NCBI RefSeq assembly: GCF_000382045.1
Contig: NZ_KB907454.1
Location: 248,001-312,000 of the forward strand
Direction of reading: 5' to 3'
Length of the DNA: 64,000 nucleotides
Origin: Variovorax atrisoli 110B
Lineage (GTDB): Bacteria > Pseudomonadota > Gammaproteobacteria > Burkholderiales > Burkholderiaceae_C
The notes under the pieces are model-generated. The model worked only from the letters and a program-made list of their open reading frames with translations. It was not told the DNA's origin and did not search any database. Position 1 is the first letter of the stretch. Each line of letters opens with the position of its first letter. Shown here in pieces: positions 1 to 8,877 of this stretch. The translations under genes and the position numbers were made by a program.

Positions 1-48
1 GTGCTCAACGAGGTCGGCCCCGAGCGTGCGGAAGAAGACCTCGACTAA
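1..48 (+). CDS. C-terminal end of a gene cut by the window edge (unidentified)
   Basis: Frame 1 is open from the first base to a TAA at 46-48 and would encode VLNEVGPERAEEDLD. The piece is too short to identify. It could be the acidic tail of an upstream gene or chance. Positions 49-155 contain nothing recognisable. Confidence 0.25.
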   Translation: MLNEVGPERAEEDLD

Positions 49-155
49 GTCCGGCCCCTTCGCGGCCTGACCTTCATCGCGGAATCCTGTCGAGCGCAGC
101 ATGAGAGGGCCGGGAGCGCTGGCATGACGCTCGACAGCTGCCCCGTAGGCAGCGT

Positions 156-1157
156 CTAGGCGTACGAGAGTTCGCCTGCCCGCCGCTCGCCCGCACGCCG
201 CGCGCGAAACTCCCCAGGCGTCATCCCCTGGATCCGGCGGAAATGCCGGTTGAAGTTCGAGATGTTGTTGAAGCCCACCTCGTAGCAGATGCTGCTCACC
301 TGCTGGCGCGTGGATACCAGCAGGCGGCAGGCCTCGGCCACGCGCAGCCCGATCACGAAGTCGGTGAAGGTCTGGCCGGTGGCGCGGCGGAAGCTGCGCG
401 AGAAGGTGTTCTCGCGCATGCCCACGATCGCGCCGACCTCGGGCAGCGACAGCGCATCGGCATAGTGTTCGCGGATGTGATCGAGCGCCTTGTCGATGCG
501 CAGGCTGCGGGCGTCCTCGCCGAGGTCTTCGCCGGACGGGGCCACGCCGCAGAGCAGCCGGTAGTCTGGCCACTGCGCCAGTTCGTTCAGCAGCGCGGTG
601 AATTCGGAGAAGCGGGCAAGCCCGTGCAGCGTCGCGATGCGCCGCAGGCGTGCGAGCGTGTCGGCCTCCAGGCCGATGAACTGCACGCCCAGCCGTGCGC
701 GGGCCAGCATCGGCCCGGCATCGGCGAGTTCGGGGAAGAGCGCCATGCCGCGCTTCAGCGGCTCGTCGCCGAAGCGCAGCACCAGTCCCTGCGTATCGCC
801 GCCGCCGGGTTGCATGCGGTGCTCGAAGGCGAGGCTGCGCGGCAGGTGGGGGCCGAGCAGCACGACGGTATGGGGCGCGAAGCTGTGCGTTCGTTCGTCG
901 TCGCCGCTGCCGATGCGAAGCCGCCCCGGTGCCGCGCCGATCAGGTGCAGTTCGTGATCGTGCAGGCAGCGCGCGGGGCTCGCCTGAGAAGACGCGGTGG
1001 CGACTTCACAGCGGACGGTGGTGGACACCGTGCACGCTTCGACGGGCGCCGGTGCATGCCACGTGCGCGGCTCCATGCGACGCGGAGCCTGCCGCGTCAC
1101 CTGCGGCACGGGAGGCAGGGGCCTCGGGGGAACGCGCGGGGCGAAGGCCGGAGACAT
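156..1157 (-). CDS. AraC-family transcriptional regulator
   Basis: This is a cytoplasmic DNA-binding regulator. The N-terminal two thirds look like a cupin-type effector domain. The C-terminal ~100 residues hold the two helix-turn-helix units of the AraC/XylS family: a first HTH near LSLPEVGAIVGMRENTFSR, a second near VSSICYEVGFNNISNFNRHF, and the usual end motif GMTPGEFR. The frame stays open into the 3' end of the kinase upstream (to 1274), but that start would overlap it. I chose ATG at 1157. A TTG at 1169 is about 10 nt from a GGAGG and is an equally good start. It lies in the same orientation 64 nt after the gluconokinase, so it may control or be co-transcribed with the gluconate genes. 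The inducer is unknown. Confidence 0.85.
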   Translation of the reverse strand: MSPAFAPRVPPRPLPPVPQVTRQAPRRMEPRTWHAPAPVEACTVSTTVRCEVATASSQASPARCLHDHELHLIGAAPGRLRIGSGDDERTHSFAPHTVVLLGPHLPRSLAFEHRMQPGGGDTQGLVLRFGDEPLKRGMALFPELADAGPMLARARLGVQFIGLEADTLARLRRIATLHGLARFSEFTALLNELAQWPDYRLLCGVAPSGEDLGEDARSLRIDKALDHIREHYADALSLPEVGAIVGMRENTFSRSFRRATGQTFTDFVIGLRVAEACRLLVSTRQQVSSICYEVGFNNISNFNRHFRRIQGMTPGEFRARRAGERRAGELSYA

Positions 1158-1221
1158 CGTATTCAGCAAGACCGGGTTTCCTCCAGCAAATCTTCGATGG
1201 ACGACGGCGACCCTCGGGTCG

Positions 1222-2781
1222 TCAGCTTCGACGTGCCGGCGGCGGCACGGCTGTCTGCTGCTGGAACGCGGCAAGCAGCTTGTATTCCTCGCTCAGCTTG
1301 CGCGGCAGCGACAGATACACCGGCAGCAGTTGCCGGTAGAGGGCCGCGTTCTTGGTGTTGGGCGTATGGCGATGGGTGGCGCCGACCATGCCCGCGACCG
1401 CGTCGAGCGAGTCGACGTGGCCCAGCGCGTAGAGCCCGAGCACTGCAGCGCCGAGGCAGGAGCTTTCGAAGCTCTCGGGCACGACCACCTCGCGGTCGAA
1501 CACGTCGGCCATCATCTGGCGCCACATGCCCGAGCGCGCGAAGCCGCCAGTGGCCTTGATGCGGGCGCTGCGCCCGGCGATGGATTCGACCGCCGGCAGG
1601 ATGCTGTGCAGATTGAAGATCACGCCCTCCAGCACCGCGCGGATCATGTGCTCCTTGCGGTGGTGGATGCCCAGCCCGAAGAAGGAGCCGCGCAGGTCGG
1701 CGTTCCAGTAGGGCGCGCGCTCGCCGGTGAGGAAGGGGTGGAACACCAGCCCTTCGGAGCCTGCCGACACGCGCTCGGCGATGCGCGTGAGCACCTCGTA
1801 GGTGTCGATGCCCAGGCGCTTGGCGGTCTCGGCCTCGGCCGACGCGAACTCGTCGCGCACCCAGCGCAGGATGATACCGCCGTTGTTCACCGGGCCGCCC
1901 ACCACCCAGCGGCCCTCGGCGAGCGCGTAGCAGAAGGTGCGGCCCTCGGGGTCGGTCATGGGATGGTCGACCACGGTGCGCATGGCGCCGCTGGTGCCGA
2001 TGGTCACGGCCACCTCGCCGGGCGCCATCGCGTTCACGCCGAGGTTGGAGAGCACGCCGTCGTTGGCGCCGATGACGAAGGGCGTGTCGCGCGACAGGCC
2101 CAGCCGCGCGACCACGTCGGGCGCGAGACCCTCGACGTGCCAGGTGGTCGGCACCGGCTGCGAGAGCTGCCCGGCGCGCACGCCTGCGAGCGCGAGCGCG
2201 CCCTCGTCCCAGTCGAGCCGCTCGATGTTGAAAAGCCCCGTGGCCGAAGCGATCGAGTGGTCGACCTGCCACTGGCCGAAGAGCCTGAAGAAGACGTACT
2301 CCTTGATGCCGACGAAGCGCGCGGCGCGCGAGAAGAGCTCGGCGCGCTCGTGGCGCAGCCACACCAGCTTGGCCAGCGGAGACATCGGATGGATCGGCGT
2401 ACCCGTGCGGCGGTAGATCGCGAGGCCGTCCCACTCGTCGCGGATGCGCGTGGCCCAGGCCGAGGCGCGGTGGTCGGCCCAGGTGATGCTGTTCGTGAGC
2501 GGCACGCCTTCGTCGTCGACCAGGATCAGGCTGTGCATCGCCGCGCTGAAGGACACGGCGAGCACGTCGCCGGGCGCGGCCCTGGTCTGCTTCACGCAGC
2601 TGGCGATGGCCGAGAGCACGGCCTCGAAGATTTGCTGCGGGTCCTGCTCGGCGGCGGCAGCCTCGGGCTGCAGGAGCGGGTATTCGGTCGCGTCGTGCGC
2701 CAGCACCCGGCCTGCGGGCGTGAAGGCCACGGTCTTCGTGCTGGTGGTTCCGATGTCGACGCCGATGACGATGCGACCCAT
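1222..2781 (-). CDS. gntK: Gluconokinase, FGGY carbohydrate kinase family
   Basis: It phosphorylates gluconate to 6-phosphogluconate with ATP in the cytoplasm, feeding the Entner-Doudoroff or pentose phosphate routes. At 519 aa it has the FGGY length (E. coli GntK is an unrelated, much shorter fold). The N-terminal phosphate-1 loop VIGVDIGTTSTK (residues 5-16) and the C-terminal ATP-binding segment KATGGFARS are visible, with FLTGERAPYWN typical of gluconate kinases in this family. It starts 10 nt after the gntP stop, with a GAGGAG ribosome site, so the two form an operon. Specificity for gluconate over another sugar is inferred from the GntP neighbour and the divergent LacI regulator. Confidence 0.88.
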   Translation of the reverse strand: MGRIVIGVDIGTTSTKTVAFTPAGRVLAHDATEYPLLQPEAAAAEQDPQQIFEAVLSAIASCVKQTRAAPGDVLAVSFSAAMHSLILVDDEGVPLTNSITWADHRASAWATRIRDEWDGLAIYRRTGTPIHPMSPLAKLVWLRHERAELFSRAARFVGIKEYVFFRLFGQWQVDHSIASATGLFNIERLDWDEGALALAGVRAGQLSQPVPTTWHVEGLAPDVVARLGLSRDTPFVIGANDGVLSNLGVNAMAPGEVAVTIGTSGAMRTVVDHPMTDPEGRTFCYALAEGRWVVGGPVNNGGIILRWVRDEFASAEAETAKRLGIDTYEVLTRIAERVSAGSEGLVFHPFLTGERAPYWNADLRGSFFGLGIHHRKEHMIRAVLEGVIFNLHSILPAVESIAGRSARIKATGGFARSGMWRQMMADVFDREVVVPESFESSCLGAAVLGLYALGHVDSLDAVAGMVGATHRHTPNTKNAALYRQLLPVYLSLPRKLSEEYKLLAAFQQQTAVPPPARRS

Positions 2782-2791
2782 GCTTTTCTCC

Positions 2792-4144
2792 TCAGACGAC
2801 CATGCTCAGCAGCATGATGAAGATGATGGCCACGACCGAGATCAGCGTTTCCATCACGGTCCAGGTCTTGAAGGTCTCGGCCACGCTCATGTTGAAGTAT
2901 TGCTTCACCAGCCAGAAGCCCGCGTCGTTGACGTGCGAAAGAATCAGCGAACCCGCGCCGGTGGCCAGCACCAGCAACTCGCGGTTCACGCCCGGCACCA
3001 TGGTCGCCAGCGGCGCGACGATGCCCGCGCCGGTGATGGTCGCGACGGTGGCCGAACCGGTGGCGATGCGGATCAAGCCTGCCACCAGCCAGGCCAGGAG
3101 GATCGGCGAGACCTGCGCATGCAGCGCCATCTGCCCGATCGCGTTGCCCACGCCGCTGGCCACCAGCATCTGCTTGAAGCCGCCGCCCGCACCGATGATC
3201 AGCACGATGGCCGCGGTGGGTGCGAGGCTGTCGTCGACGAACTTCATGATCTGCTTGGCCGTGAAGCCGCGCGCGGTGCCGAAGGTGTAGAGCGACAGCA
3301 GCAGCGCCGCCAGCAGCGCGGTGATCGGGTGGCCGATGAAGTCCATCCACTGGCGCACGATGTTCTTCTCGTCGAGCGCCACGTCGGCGAAGGTCTTCAG
3401 CAGCATCAGCGCCACCGGCAGCAGCACGGTGATGAGCGTGATGCCGAAGCCGGGCAGCTCGCGCGCCTCGGGTTCGCGCGCCAGCTGCTCCATCAGCTCG
3501 GGCGAGGCCTCGCCGGGGACGTACTTCGAGATGAACTTGCCGAAGATCGGACCCGCGATCATCGCGGTGGGCAGGCCGACGATCAGGCCGTAGAAGATGG
3601 TCTTGCCGATGTCCGCGTTGAACACGCCGATCGCCAGGAGCGGCCCCGGATGCGGCGGCACCAGGCCGTGCACCACCGACAGGCCCGCCAGCAGCGGGAT
3701 GCCGATGCGGATGAGCGACACGCCGGTGCGCCGCGCCACGATGAACACCAGCGGGATCAGCAGCACGAAGCCGATCTCGAAGAACAGCGGGATGCCCACC
3801 AGGAAGGCCGCGAACATCATCGCCCAGTGCACGCGCTCGCGGCCGAAGGCGTCGATCAGCGTACGTGCGATGCGGTCGGCGCCGCCCGACTCCGCCATCA
3901 TCTTGCCGAGCATGGTGCCCAGGCCGAGCACGATGCCCACGAAGCCCAGCACGCCGCCGAAGCCGTCCTGGAAGGACTTCATCACCTTGTCCACCGGCAT
4001 GCCCGAGGTCAGGCCCAGGAAGCCGGCGGCCAGCGTCAGCGCGATGAAGGGGTGCACGCGCCAGCGCGTGATCAGAAGGATCAGCCCGACGATCGCCACC
4101 AGGGCGTCGACGAGCAGGAAGATCTCTTGGCTCATTCCGAACAT
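2792..4144 (-). CDS. gntP: Gluconate:H+ symporter, GntP family
   Basis: An inner-membrane permease of 450 aa, the normal length for GntP/GntT transporters, with about 12-14 hydrophobic segments across its whole length. Family-typical stretches include PPHPGPLLAIGVFNADIG and GAGGGFKQML. The ATG at 4144 is preceded by AGGAGACAACC; longer readings from 4243 add a non-hydrophobic leader and run into the operator region. It is first in the gntP-gntK operon and is divergent from the LacI-family gene. A 14-bp dyad lies about 80 nt upstream of its start, so substrate-relieved repression by that regulator is likely. Confidence 0.9.
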   Translation of the reverse strand: MFGMSQEIFLLVDALVAIVGLILLITRWRVHPFIALTLAAGFLGLTSGMPVDKVMKSFQDGFGGVLGFVGIVLGLGTMLGKMMAESGGADRIARTLIDAFGRERVHWAMMFAAFLVGIPLFFEIGFVLLIPLVFIVARRTGVSLIRIGIPLLAGLSVVHGLVPPHPGPLLAIGVFNADIGKTIFYGLIVGLPTAMIAGPIFGKFISKYVPGEASPELMEQLAREPEARELPGFGITLITVLLPVALMLLKTFADVALDEKNIVRQWMDFIGHPITALLAALLLSLYTFGTARGFTAKQIMKFVDDSLAPTAAIVLIIGAGGGFKQMLVASGVGNAIGQMALHAQVSPILLAWLVAGLIRIATGSATVATITGAGIVAPLATMVPGVNRELLVLATGAGSLILSHVNDAGFWLVKQYFNMSVAETFKTWTVMETLISVVAIIFIMLLSMVV

Positions 4145-4222
4145 GGTTGTCTCCTGGAACCGGGCCTTCCGGCAAAGAAAGGAAGGCGAGCAAGGCGGTG
4201 GCCCGGTGATGCGGAAGCGTTT

Positions 4223-4236
4223 GGATAGCGCTGTCC
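4223..4236. promoter_or_regulatory. Putative LacI-family operator, gntP-proximal
   Basis: GGATAGCGCTGTCC is a near-perfect 14-bp dyad centred on AGCGCT. It differs by one base from the palindrome at 4300-4313 and is placed to act on the gntP-gntK transcript. Confidence 0.7.
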
Positions 4237-4299
4237 CGCACAATTCAAAAAATGCCAGCTCGACATGCGCTCGGGTTTTTCCGAACCTGCCCTGGGCTG

Positions 4300-4329
4300 G
4301 GATAGCGCTATCCTAGGACAGCGCTATCC
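4300..4329. promoter_or_regulatory. Two tandem putative LacI-family operators
   Basis: GGATAGCGCTATCC (4300-4313, perfect palindrome) is followed after 2 nt by GGACAGCGCTATCC (4316-4329, one mismatch). The 16-bp centre-to-centre spacing is about one and a half helical turns. The sites lie 38-67 nt before the lacI-type start, consistent with autoregulation as well as control of gntP. Confidence 0.75.
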
Positions 4330-4366
4330 AAAGCCGGATTGGTATTAACCCTGAGAAAAGTTCACC

Positions 4367-5398
4367 ATGGCCGACACACCCGACCGCCCGCGATCCCGCT
4401 CCTCGAGCCACGTCACCCTCGACGACGTGGCTCGCGCCTGCAGCGTGAGCCCGATCACCGTGTCGCGCGCCCTGCGGGGTGCGCGCAACGTGGCGCCCGA
4501 ACTGCGCGCCCGCGTGCAGGCGGCGGTCGACCAGCTCGGCTACGTGCCCAACGTGGCGGCGCGCGCGCTGGCCTCCGCGCGCAGTTCGCATGTGGCGGTG
4601 CTGATCCCCTCGCTGACCAACCAGCTTTTCGTGGAACTGCTCGAGGCGGTGCAGGACGCGCTGTCGCCGCACGGTTTCCAGTCGCTGATCGGTGTGACGC
4701 ACTACGACCCGGCGCAGGAAGAGGCGCTGCTGCGCAGTTATCTGTCGCAGCGGCCCGCGGGCCTGCTGCTGGCGGGTTTCGACCGCAGCGCGGCCGCCAG
4801 GCAGATGCTCGAGCAGAGCAGGGCGCCCTGCGTCTACCTGATGGAAAACTCGAACGAGCCCGGGGTGCACAGCGTGGGCTTCTCGCAGCAGGACGCGGGC
4901 CGTGCCATCGTCGAGCATCTGCTGCAGGGCGGCCGCCGCCGCATCGCGTATGCCGCCGGCCAGCTCGATCCGCGCGTGATGATGCGACTTGAAGGCTACC
5001 GCGAGGCGCTGCGCGCGGCCGGCTGCCACGATCCGGCGCTCGAACTGCTGGAACCCGGCCCGACATCCCTGGCGCTGGGCGGCCGCCAGTTCGAGGACCT
5101 GCTCGCGCGCCACCCCGACGTGGACGCGATCTTCTATTGCAACGACGACCTCGCCCAGGGCGGGCTGCTGGCCGCGCTGCGTACCGGCGTGCCTGTGCCG
5201 CAGCGCGTGGCGATCGCCGGCTTCAACGATCTCGGCGGCAGTGACCAGATGCTGCCGCCGCTGACCACCGTGCGCACCCCGCGCCGCGAGATCGGCGAGC
5301 GTGCGGCCGCGATGCTGCTGGCGCTGATGCGCGGAGAGACGCTCGCGCAGCGCCGCGTCGACCTGGGTTTCGAACTGATGGTTCGGCAAAGCAGCTGA
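4367..5398 (+). CDS. gntR: LacI/GalR-family repressor, likely of the gluconate operon
   Basis: 343 aa, the standard LacI length. The N-terminal HTH (about residues 13-65) reads VTLDDVARACSVSPITVSRA and is followed by the hinge helix VAARALASARS. The remainder is a periplasmic-binding-like effector domain with PSLTNQLF, IFYCNDDLAQGG and TTVRTPRREIGERAA. Three matching dyads sit between it and the divergent gntP, so this is probably the gluconate-responsive repressor (GntR in the sense of the LacI family). The ribosome site is weak (GAGAAA). Confidence 0.9.
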   Translation: MADTPDRPRSRSSSHVTLDDVARACSVSPITVSRALRGARNVAPELRARVQAAVDQLGYVPNVAARALASARSSHVAVLIPSLTNQLFVELLEAVQDALSPHGFQSLIGVTHYDPAQEEALLRSYLSQRPAGLLLAGFDRSAAARQMLEQSRAPCVYLMENSNEPGVHSVGFSQQDAGRAIVEHLLQGGRRRIAYAAGQLDPRVMMRLEGYREALRAAGCHDPALELLEPGPTSLALGGRQFEDLLARHPDVDAIFYCNDDLAQGGLLAALRTGVPVPQRVAIAGFNDLGGSDQMLPPLTTVRTPRREIGERAAAMLLALMRGETLAQRRVDLGFELMVRQSS

Positions 5399-5515
5399 AG
5401 GACGGCGCCGGCCACGCGCGACACCGGCGCAGCCTTCGAGCGCCAGGGCAATCGACTGCAGCAACGCCGCCGCACGGCGCCGGGAGCTTCGCGCCTGGTT
5501 CATGAAGCGCAGGCC

Positions 5516-5797
5516 TCAGCGAGAGCGCCCGTCGATCTGCGCCTCGGCCTGCAGCCAGTCCTGTTCGGCGTCGCCGGGTCCATCGCCGCGGCGCACGTAG
5601 GCGTCGTAGGCGGCACGGCGGATGCGTTCTTCGCGCGAGGCGGCGTCTTCGCGCCCGTCCTGCGCCGACTGCTCCGACCGTTGCTCCTGTTGCGGTGCGG
5701 GCGTGTCGGTCGGCGGGGGCGGTGTCTGTTCTTGCATGGCGCCGGCGGCAGTCGCCACTGCTTCGCCGCTGTTTCTGCGCAGGTTCGTTCTCGGCAT
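5516..5797 (-). CDS. DUF2934 domain protein
   Basis: A small 93-aa soluble protein of unknown function. The C-terminal ~40 residues match the DUF2934 pattern: EERIRRAAYDAYVRRGDGPG followed by an Asp-Trp-Leu-x-Ala-Glu motif. The N-terminal half is low-complexity, rich in Pro, Gln and Glu. The ATG at 5797 has GGAG 6-7 nt upstream. Upstream methionines at 5809 and further out give implausible leaders. It stands alone, convergent with the LacI gene. Confidence 0.7.
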   Translation of the reverse strand: MPRTNLRRNSGEAVATAAGAMQEQTPPPPTDTPAPQQEQRSEQSAQDGREDAASREERIRRAAYDAYVRRGDGPGDAEQDWLQAEAQIDGRSR

Positions 5798-6046
5798 GGT
5801 CGTCTCCATGGAAGTCGTCGCTGGACGGTTGATGAGAAAGAGAAGGGCCACGCTAGGCAATGTGCGAAGCGGCGGTGTCGGACGGACGCCCGAACTCGCG
5901 CGGATTCGCAGGAAGAACGAAGAGGAAAGGAATGAAAAAGGCGAAGGACTGTTCGGGCACATCGATCAGTTCCTTCTCCTACACCGGCCGCGATGCACGG
6001 CGGGGAGCGTCGAAGACTCGATCCAACCAGCCAAGGAGTGCACCCC

Positions 6047-6577
6047 ATGACACGCTCACAACGCCGATTCGCAGCCAGCCTCGCCATCGTTTCCTCCTTG
6101 CTCGCAGTGCCTGCCGCGTGGGCCGCCGACAAGCTCGCGGGCGCGGACGCGTCGATGCTCAAGGACATCGCCCAGGCCAACATCGCCGAGGTCGAGAGCG
6201 GCAAGATGGCGCTCGACAAAAGTTCCAATGCCGAGGTCAAGAAGTTCGCGCAGATGATGGTCGACGACCATTCCAAGGGGCTGGCCGACGTGAAGACGCT
6301 GGCCTCCGCCAAGGGCACCGAGCTGCCCGACAGCCCCGATGCGAAGCACAAGGCCGTCGCGCTGGAGTTCAAGGCCCTGTCGGGCGGCATGTTCGACAGC
6401 CGCTACGTGAAGCAGGCCGGCGTCGGCGACCACGAGGCCACCGAGAAACTGCTGAAGAAGACTCAGGCCGAGGCGAAGGACGCACACCTCAAGGCCCTCG
6501 CCGGCAAGATGCTGCCGGTGGTGCAGACGCATTTGCAGCACGCCCGCACGCTCGAAGCCGGCCTGGCGAAGAAGTAA
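6047..6577 (+). CDS. Exported DUF4142 (ferritin-like fold) protein
   Basis: 176 aa. A signal peptide (Arg-rich n-region, hydrophobic core, cut near AAWA/ADK at about residue 26) is followed by the DUF4142 helical bundle: FAQMMVDDHSKGLADVK, HEATEKLLKK and a final LQHARTLEAGL. Family members are periplasmic or secreted proteins of unclear role, often seen with stress genes. The AAGGAG 8 nt before the ATG at 6047 fixes the start; the frame opens earlier at 5993. It is followed by a small membrane protein. Confidence 0.85.
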   Translation: MTRSQRRFAASLAIVSSLLAVPAAWAADKLAGADASMLKDIAQANIAEVESGKMALDKSSNAEVKKFAQMMVDDHSKGLADVKTLASAKGTELPDSPDAKHKAVALEFKALSGGMFDSRYVKQAGVGDHEATEKLLKKTQAEAKDAHLKALAGKMLPVVQTHLQHARTLEAGLAKK

Positions 6578-6613
6578 GGCGGACATGGTCGTGCAACCGC
6601 CAAAGGAAATCAG

Positions 6614-6811
6614 ATGAGCGATTCGGCGAACAGGGCTGGCCGGCCAGGCCGCAGGCTGATGGCCGCGCTGGTGGTCCTTATCGCGATCCTCGTGGTCGGC
6701 ACGCTGTTCTTCTATGGCCTGCGCAGGCCCGAGCAGGGGCCGGGCAACGTGCCGGCCCAGGGCGAGGCGCCGCCGCTGCGGGACAACGGAAGTCCGCCCG
6801 CATCGAAATAG
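6614..6811 (+). CDS. Small single-pass membrane protein
   Basis: 65 aa with one hydrophobic helix (about residues 15-35, LMAALVVLIAILVVGTLFFY), a basic N-terminus and a Pro/Gly-rich tail. AAAGGAAATCAG precedes the ATG. It lies 36 nt after the DUF4142 gene and is probably co-transcribed with it. Function unknown. Confidence 0.6.
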   Translation: MSDSANRAGRPGRRLMAALVVLIAILVVGTLFFYGLRRPEQGPGNVPAQGEAPPLRDNGSPPASK

Positions 6812-6909
6812 CGAAATCGCGCAGGCAGCCTTGGCTCTCCGACGCCGCGCAGCTGTGCAAACGGCTCGCGAAGCGAGTGCCGCAGGGCCACCCGTGCGGG
6901 GCGGCGCCC

Positions 6910-8877
6910 TCAGCGCGCAGGCGGTGGAGGCACCGGCCGCAGCAGGTGCGTGAGGATGTCGGCCAGCCGCTCGACGTCCACCGGCTTGGTGAGGTGGCTG
7001 TGGAATCCGGCCTCGTAGCTCGTCTCCCGGTCGCTCGCCTGCCCGTAGCCCGTCACTGCGATGGCCACGGGCGGGTCGACCAGTTCGGCGCGCAGCCGGC
7101 GCACCACCGCATGGCCGTCGAGGTCGGGCATGCCGATGTCGATCAGCATCACCTCGGGCCTCAGCTCCTTCGCCGCCTCCAGGGCCGCGACGCCGCCGTG
7201 GACCACCCTGGTGTCGTAGCCAAGGGCCTGCACGAGCAATGACAGCGTCTCGGCCGCGTCCTTGTTGTCGTCCACCACCAGCACCAGGCTGTCGCCGGCA
7301 GAGCGCAGCGCACCGCCGCCGGGCTCGGGCTTCGCTGCGGAGGGCAGCTGCACCAGGAATTCGCTGCCCTCGCTGGGGCGCCCGCTGGAGAACACGCTCA
7401 CGCGTCCGCCGTGGAGCGCCACCAGCTGCTGCACCAGGCTCAGCCCCAGGCCGAGCCCGCCGCTGCTGCGCGCGACGTCCTGCTCGCCCTGCACGAAGAG
7501 GTCGAAGATGCGCTGCAGGTCCTGCGGCTGCACGCCCATGCCGTTGTCGCGCACGGTGATCTCCGCCTCCGGCAGTCCGGACGCGGCGTTGGTGGCGCCA
7601 AGGCCCAGCGAGACGCAGACCTCTCCGCCGATGGGCGTGAACTTGCAGGCGTTGTGCAGCAGGTTGCTCACCACCTGCACGATGCGCGCGCGGTCGCCGG
7701 TGATCCACGGGTCCGCGGCGTCGACCTGCACGTCGAGCCGCTGCTCCTTCTGCGCCGCCAGCGCGCGCACCGCGTCGGCCGCATCCATCACCGTATCGCG
7801 CAGCCGCACCGGCTTGGCCTCCAGCTGGATCTTGCCGCTGGAGATGCGGCCCACGTCGAGCAGGTCGTCGATCAGCCGCGTCATCTGCTTGAGCTGGCGG
7901 TCGATGATGTCGCGCGTCATGCGCAGCACGCGCGACTCGGTCTGCTCGCGCTTGAGCAGCTCCACCGCATTGGAGATCGGTGCGAGCGGGTTGCGCAGCT
8001 CGTGGCCCAGCATGGCCAGGAAGGTGGTCATGCGCCGTCCCTCGTCCTCCAGCGTGGTGATGCGGCGGCGCTCGGTGAGGTCGCGCGTGACCTTCGCGAA
8101 GCCCCTGTGGCGGCCTGCGCGGTCGTACACCGCCGTGATGACCACGCTGGCCCAGAAGCGGCTGCCGTCCTTGCGCACGCGCCAGCCTTCGTCTTCGAAG
8201 CGCCCGTCGCGCAAGGCGTTGCGCAACTCCTCGGCAGGCCATCCGCGCGCGGCGACCTCGGGTGGGTAGAACTTCGAGAAGTGCTGGCCGATGATCTCCT
8301 CGGCCGTGTAGCCCTTGTTGTGCTGCGCGCCGAGGTTCCAGCTCACGATGTGGCCGCCGGGGTCGAGCATGAAGATCGCGTAGTCCTTCACCCCCTCGAT
8401 GATCAGGCGGAAGCGCTCCTCGCTCGCGCGCAGCAGTTCCTCCTGCTGGCGACGCTCGGTGAAGTCGCGCGTGATCTGGGCGAAGCCCCGCAGCGTGCCG
8501 TCGGCGCCGTGCAAGCGCGTGAGCGTCGTCTCGCCCCAGAAGCGCGTGGCGTCGTGCCGCGCGAGCCAGCCTTCGCCGCGAAAGCGGCCGCTGTCGCGCG
8601 CCTGTTGCAGCTCCTTCGGGAGATTGCCCTCGTCGAGCGCCTCGACCGGATGGAAGCGCGAGAAGTGCTGCCCGACGATGTCGTCGCTTTCGCAGCCGTA
8701 CAGAAGCTGCGCCGCCCGGTTGCCTTCCACGATGGCGCCCTCGGGGTCGAGCAGCAGGATGGCGTGGTCGTCGAGGGTTTCCACCAGCAGGCGGAAGTCG
8801 GCGTCGGTCAGTGTCGCGGGAGAGAGCGGCGCTCCGGACGGGGACCGGGGAGCCGAAGCAGAGGGCTCACCGGCCAT
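6910..8877 (-). CDS. Hybrid sensor histidine kinase: PAS-PAS-HisKA-HATPase-REC
   Basis: A cytoplasmic hybrid kinase of 655 aa. It has two PAS domains (about residues 20-140 and 145-265), both with the RFWGE/RFWAS and FAQITRD/FAKVTRD PAS-PAC features. The phospho-acceptor is His292 in AMLGHELRNPL. The ATPase domain has N-box NLLHNACKF, DNGMG and GLGLGLSLV. The receiver has DD near VVDDNK, acceptor Asp580 in LIDIGMPDLDG, and Lys in LTKPVD. There is no transmembrane segment, so PAS probably senses an internal cue. I chose ATG 8877; the frame continues to 8955. No cognate output regulator is adjacent. Confidence 0.88.
   Translation of the reverse strand: MAGEPSASAPRSPSGAPLSPATLTDADFRLLVETLDDHAILLLDPEGAIVEGNRAAQLLYGCESDDIVGQHFSRFHPVEALDEGNLPKELQQARDSGRFRGEGWLARHDATRFWGETTLTRLHGADGTLRGFAQITRDFTERRQQEELLRASEERFRLIIEGVKDYAIFMLDPGGHIVSWNLGAQHNKGYTAEEIIGQHFSKFYPPEVAARGWPAEELRNALRDGRFEDEGWRVRKDGSRFWASVVITAVYDRAGRHRGFAKVTRDLTERRRITTLEDEGRRMTTFLAMLGHELRNPLAPISNAVELLKREQTESRVLRMTRDIIDRQLKQMTRLIDDLLDVGRISSGKIQLEAKPVRLRDTVMDAADAVRALAAQKEQRLDVQVDAADPWITGDRARIVQVVSNLLHNACKFTPIGGEVCVSLGLGATNAASGLPEAEITVRDNGMGVQPQDLQRIFDLFVQGEQDVARSSGGLGLGLSLVQQLVALHGGRVSVFSSGRPSEGSEFLVQLPSAAKPEPGGGALRSAGDSLVLVVDDNKDAAETLSLLVQALGYDTRVVHGGVAALEAAKELRPEVMLIDIGMPDLDGHAVVRRLRAELVDPPVAIAVTGYGQASDRETSYEAGFHSHLTKPVDVERLADILTHLLRPVPPPPAR

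Noticed and set aside
6056..8242. A long minus-strand frame across the DUF4142 and histidine kinase genes
   Set aside because: It is out of frame with two well-supported genes and has no protein-like content of its own.
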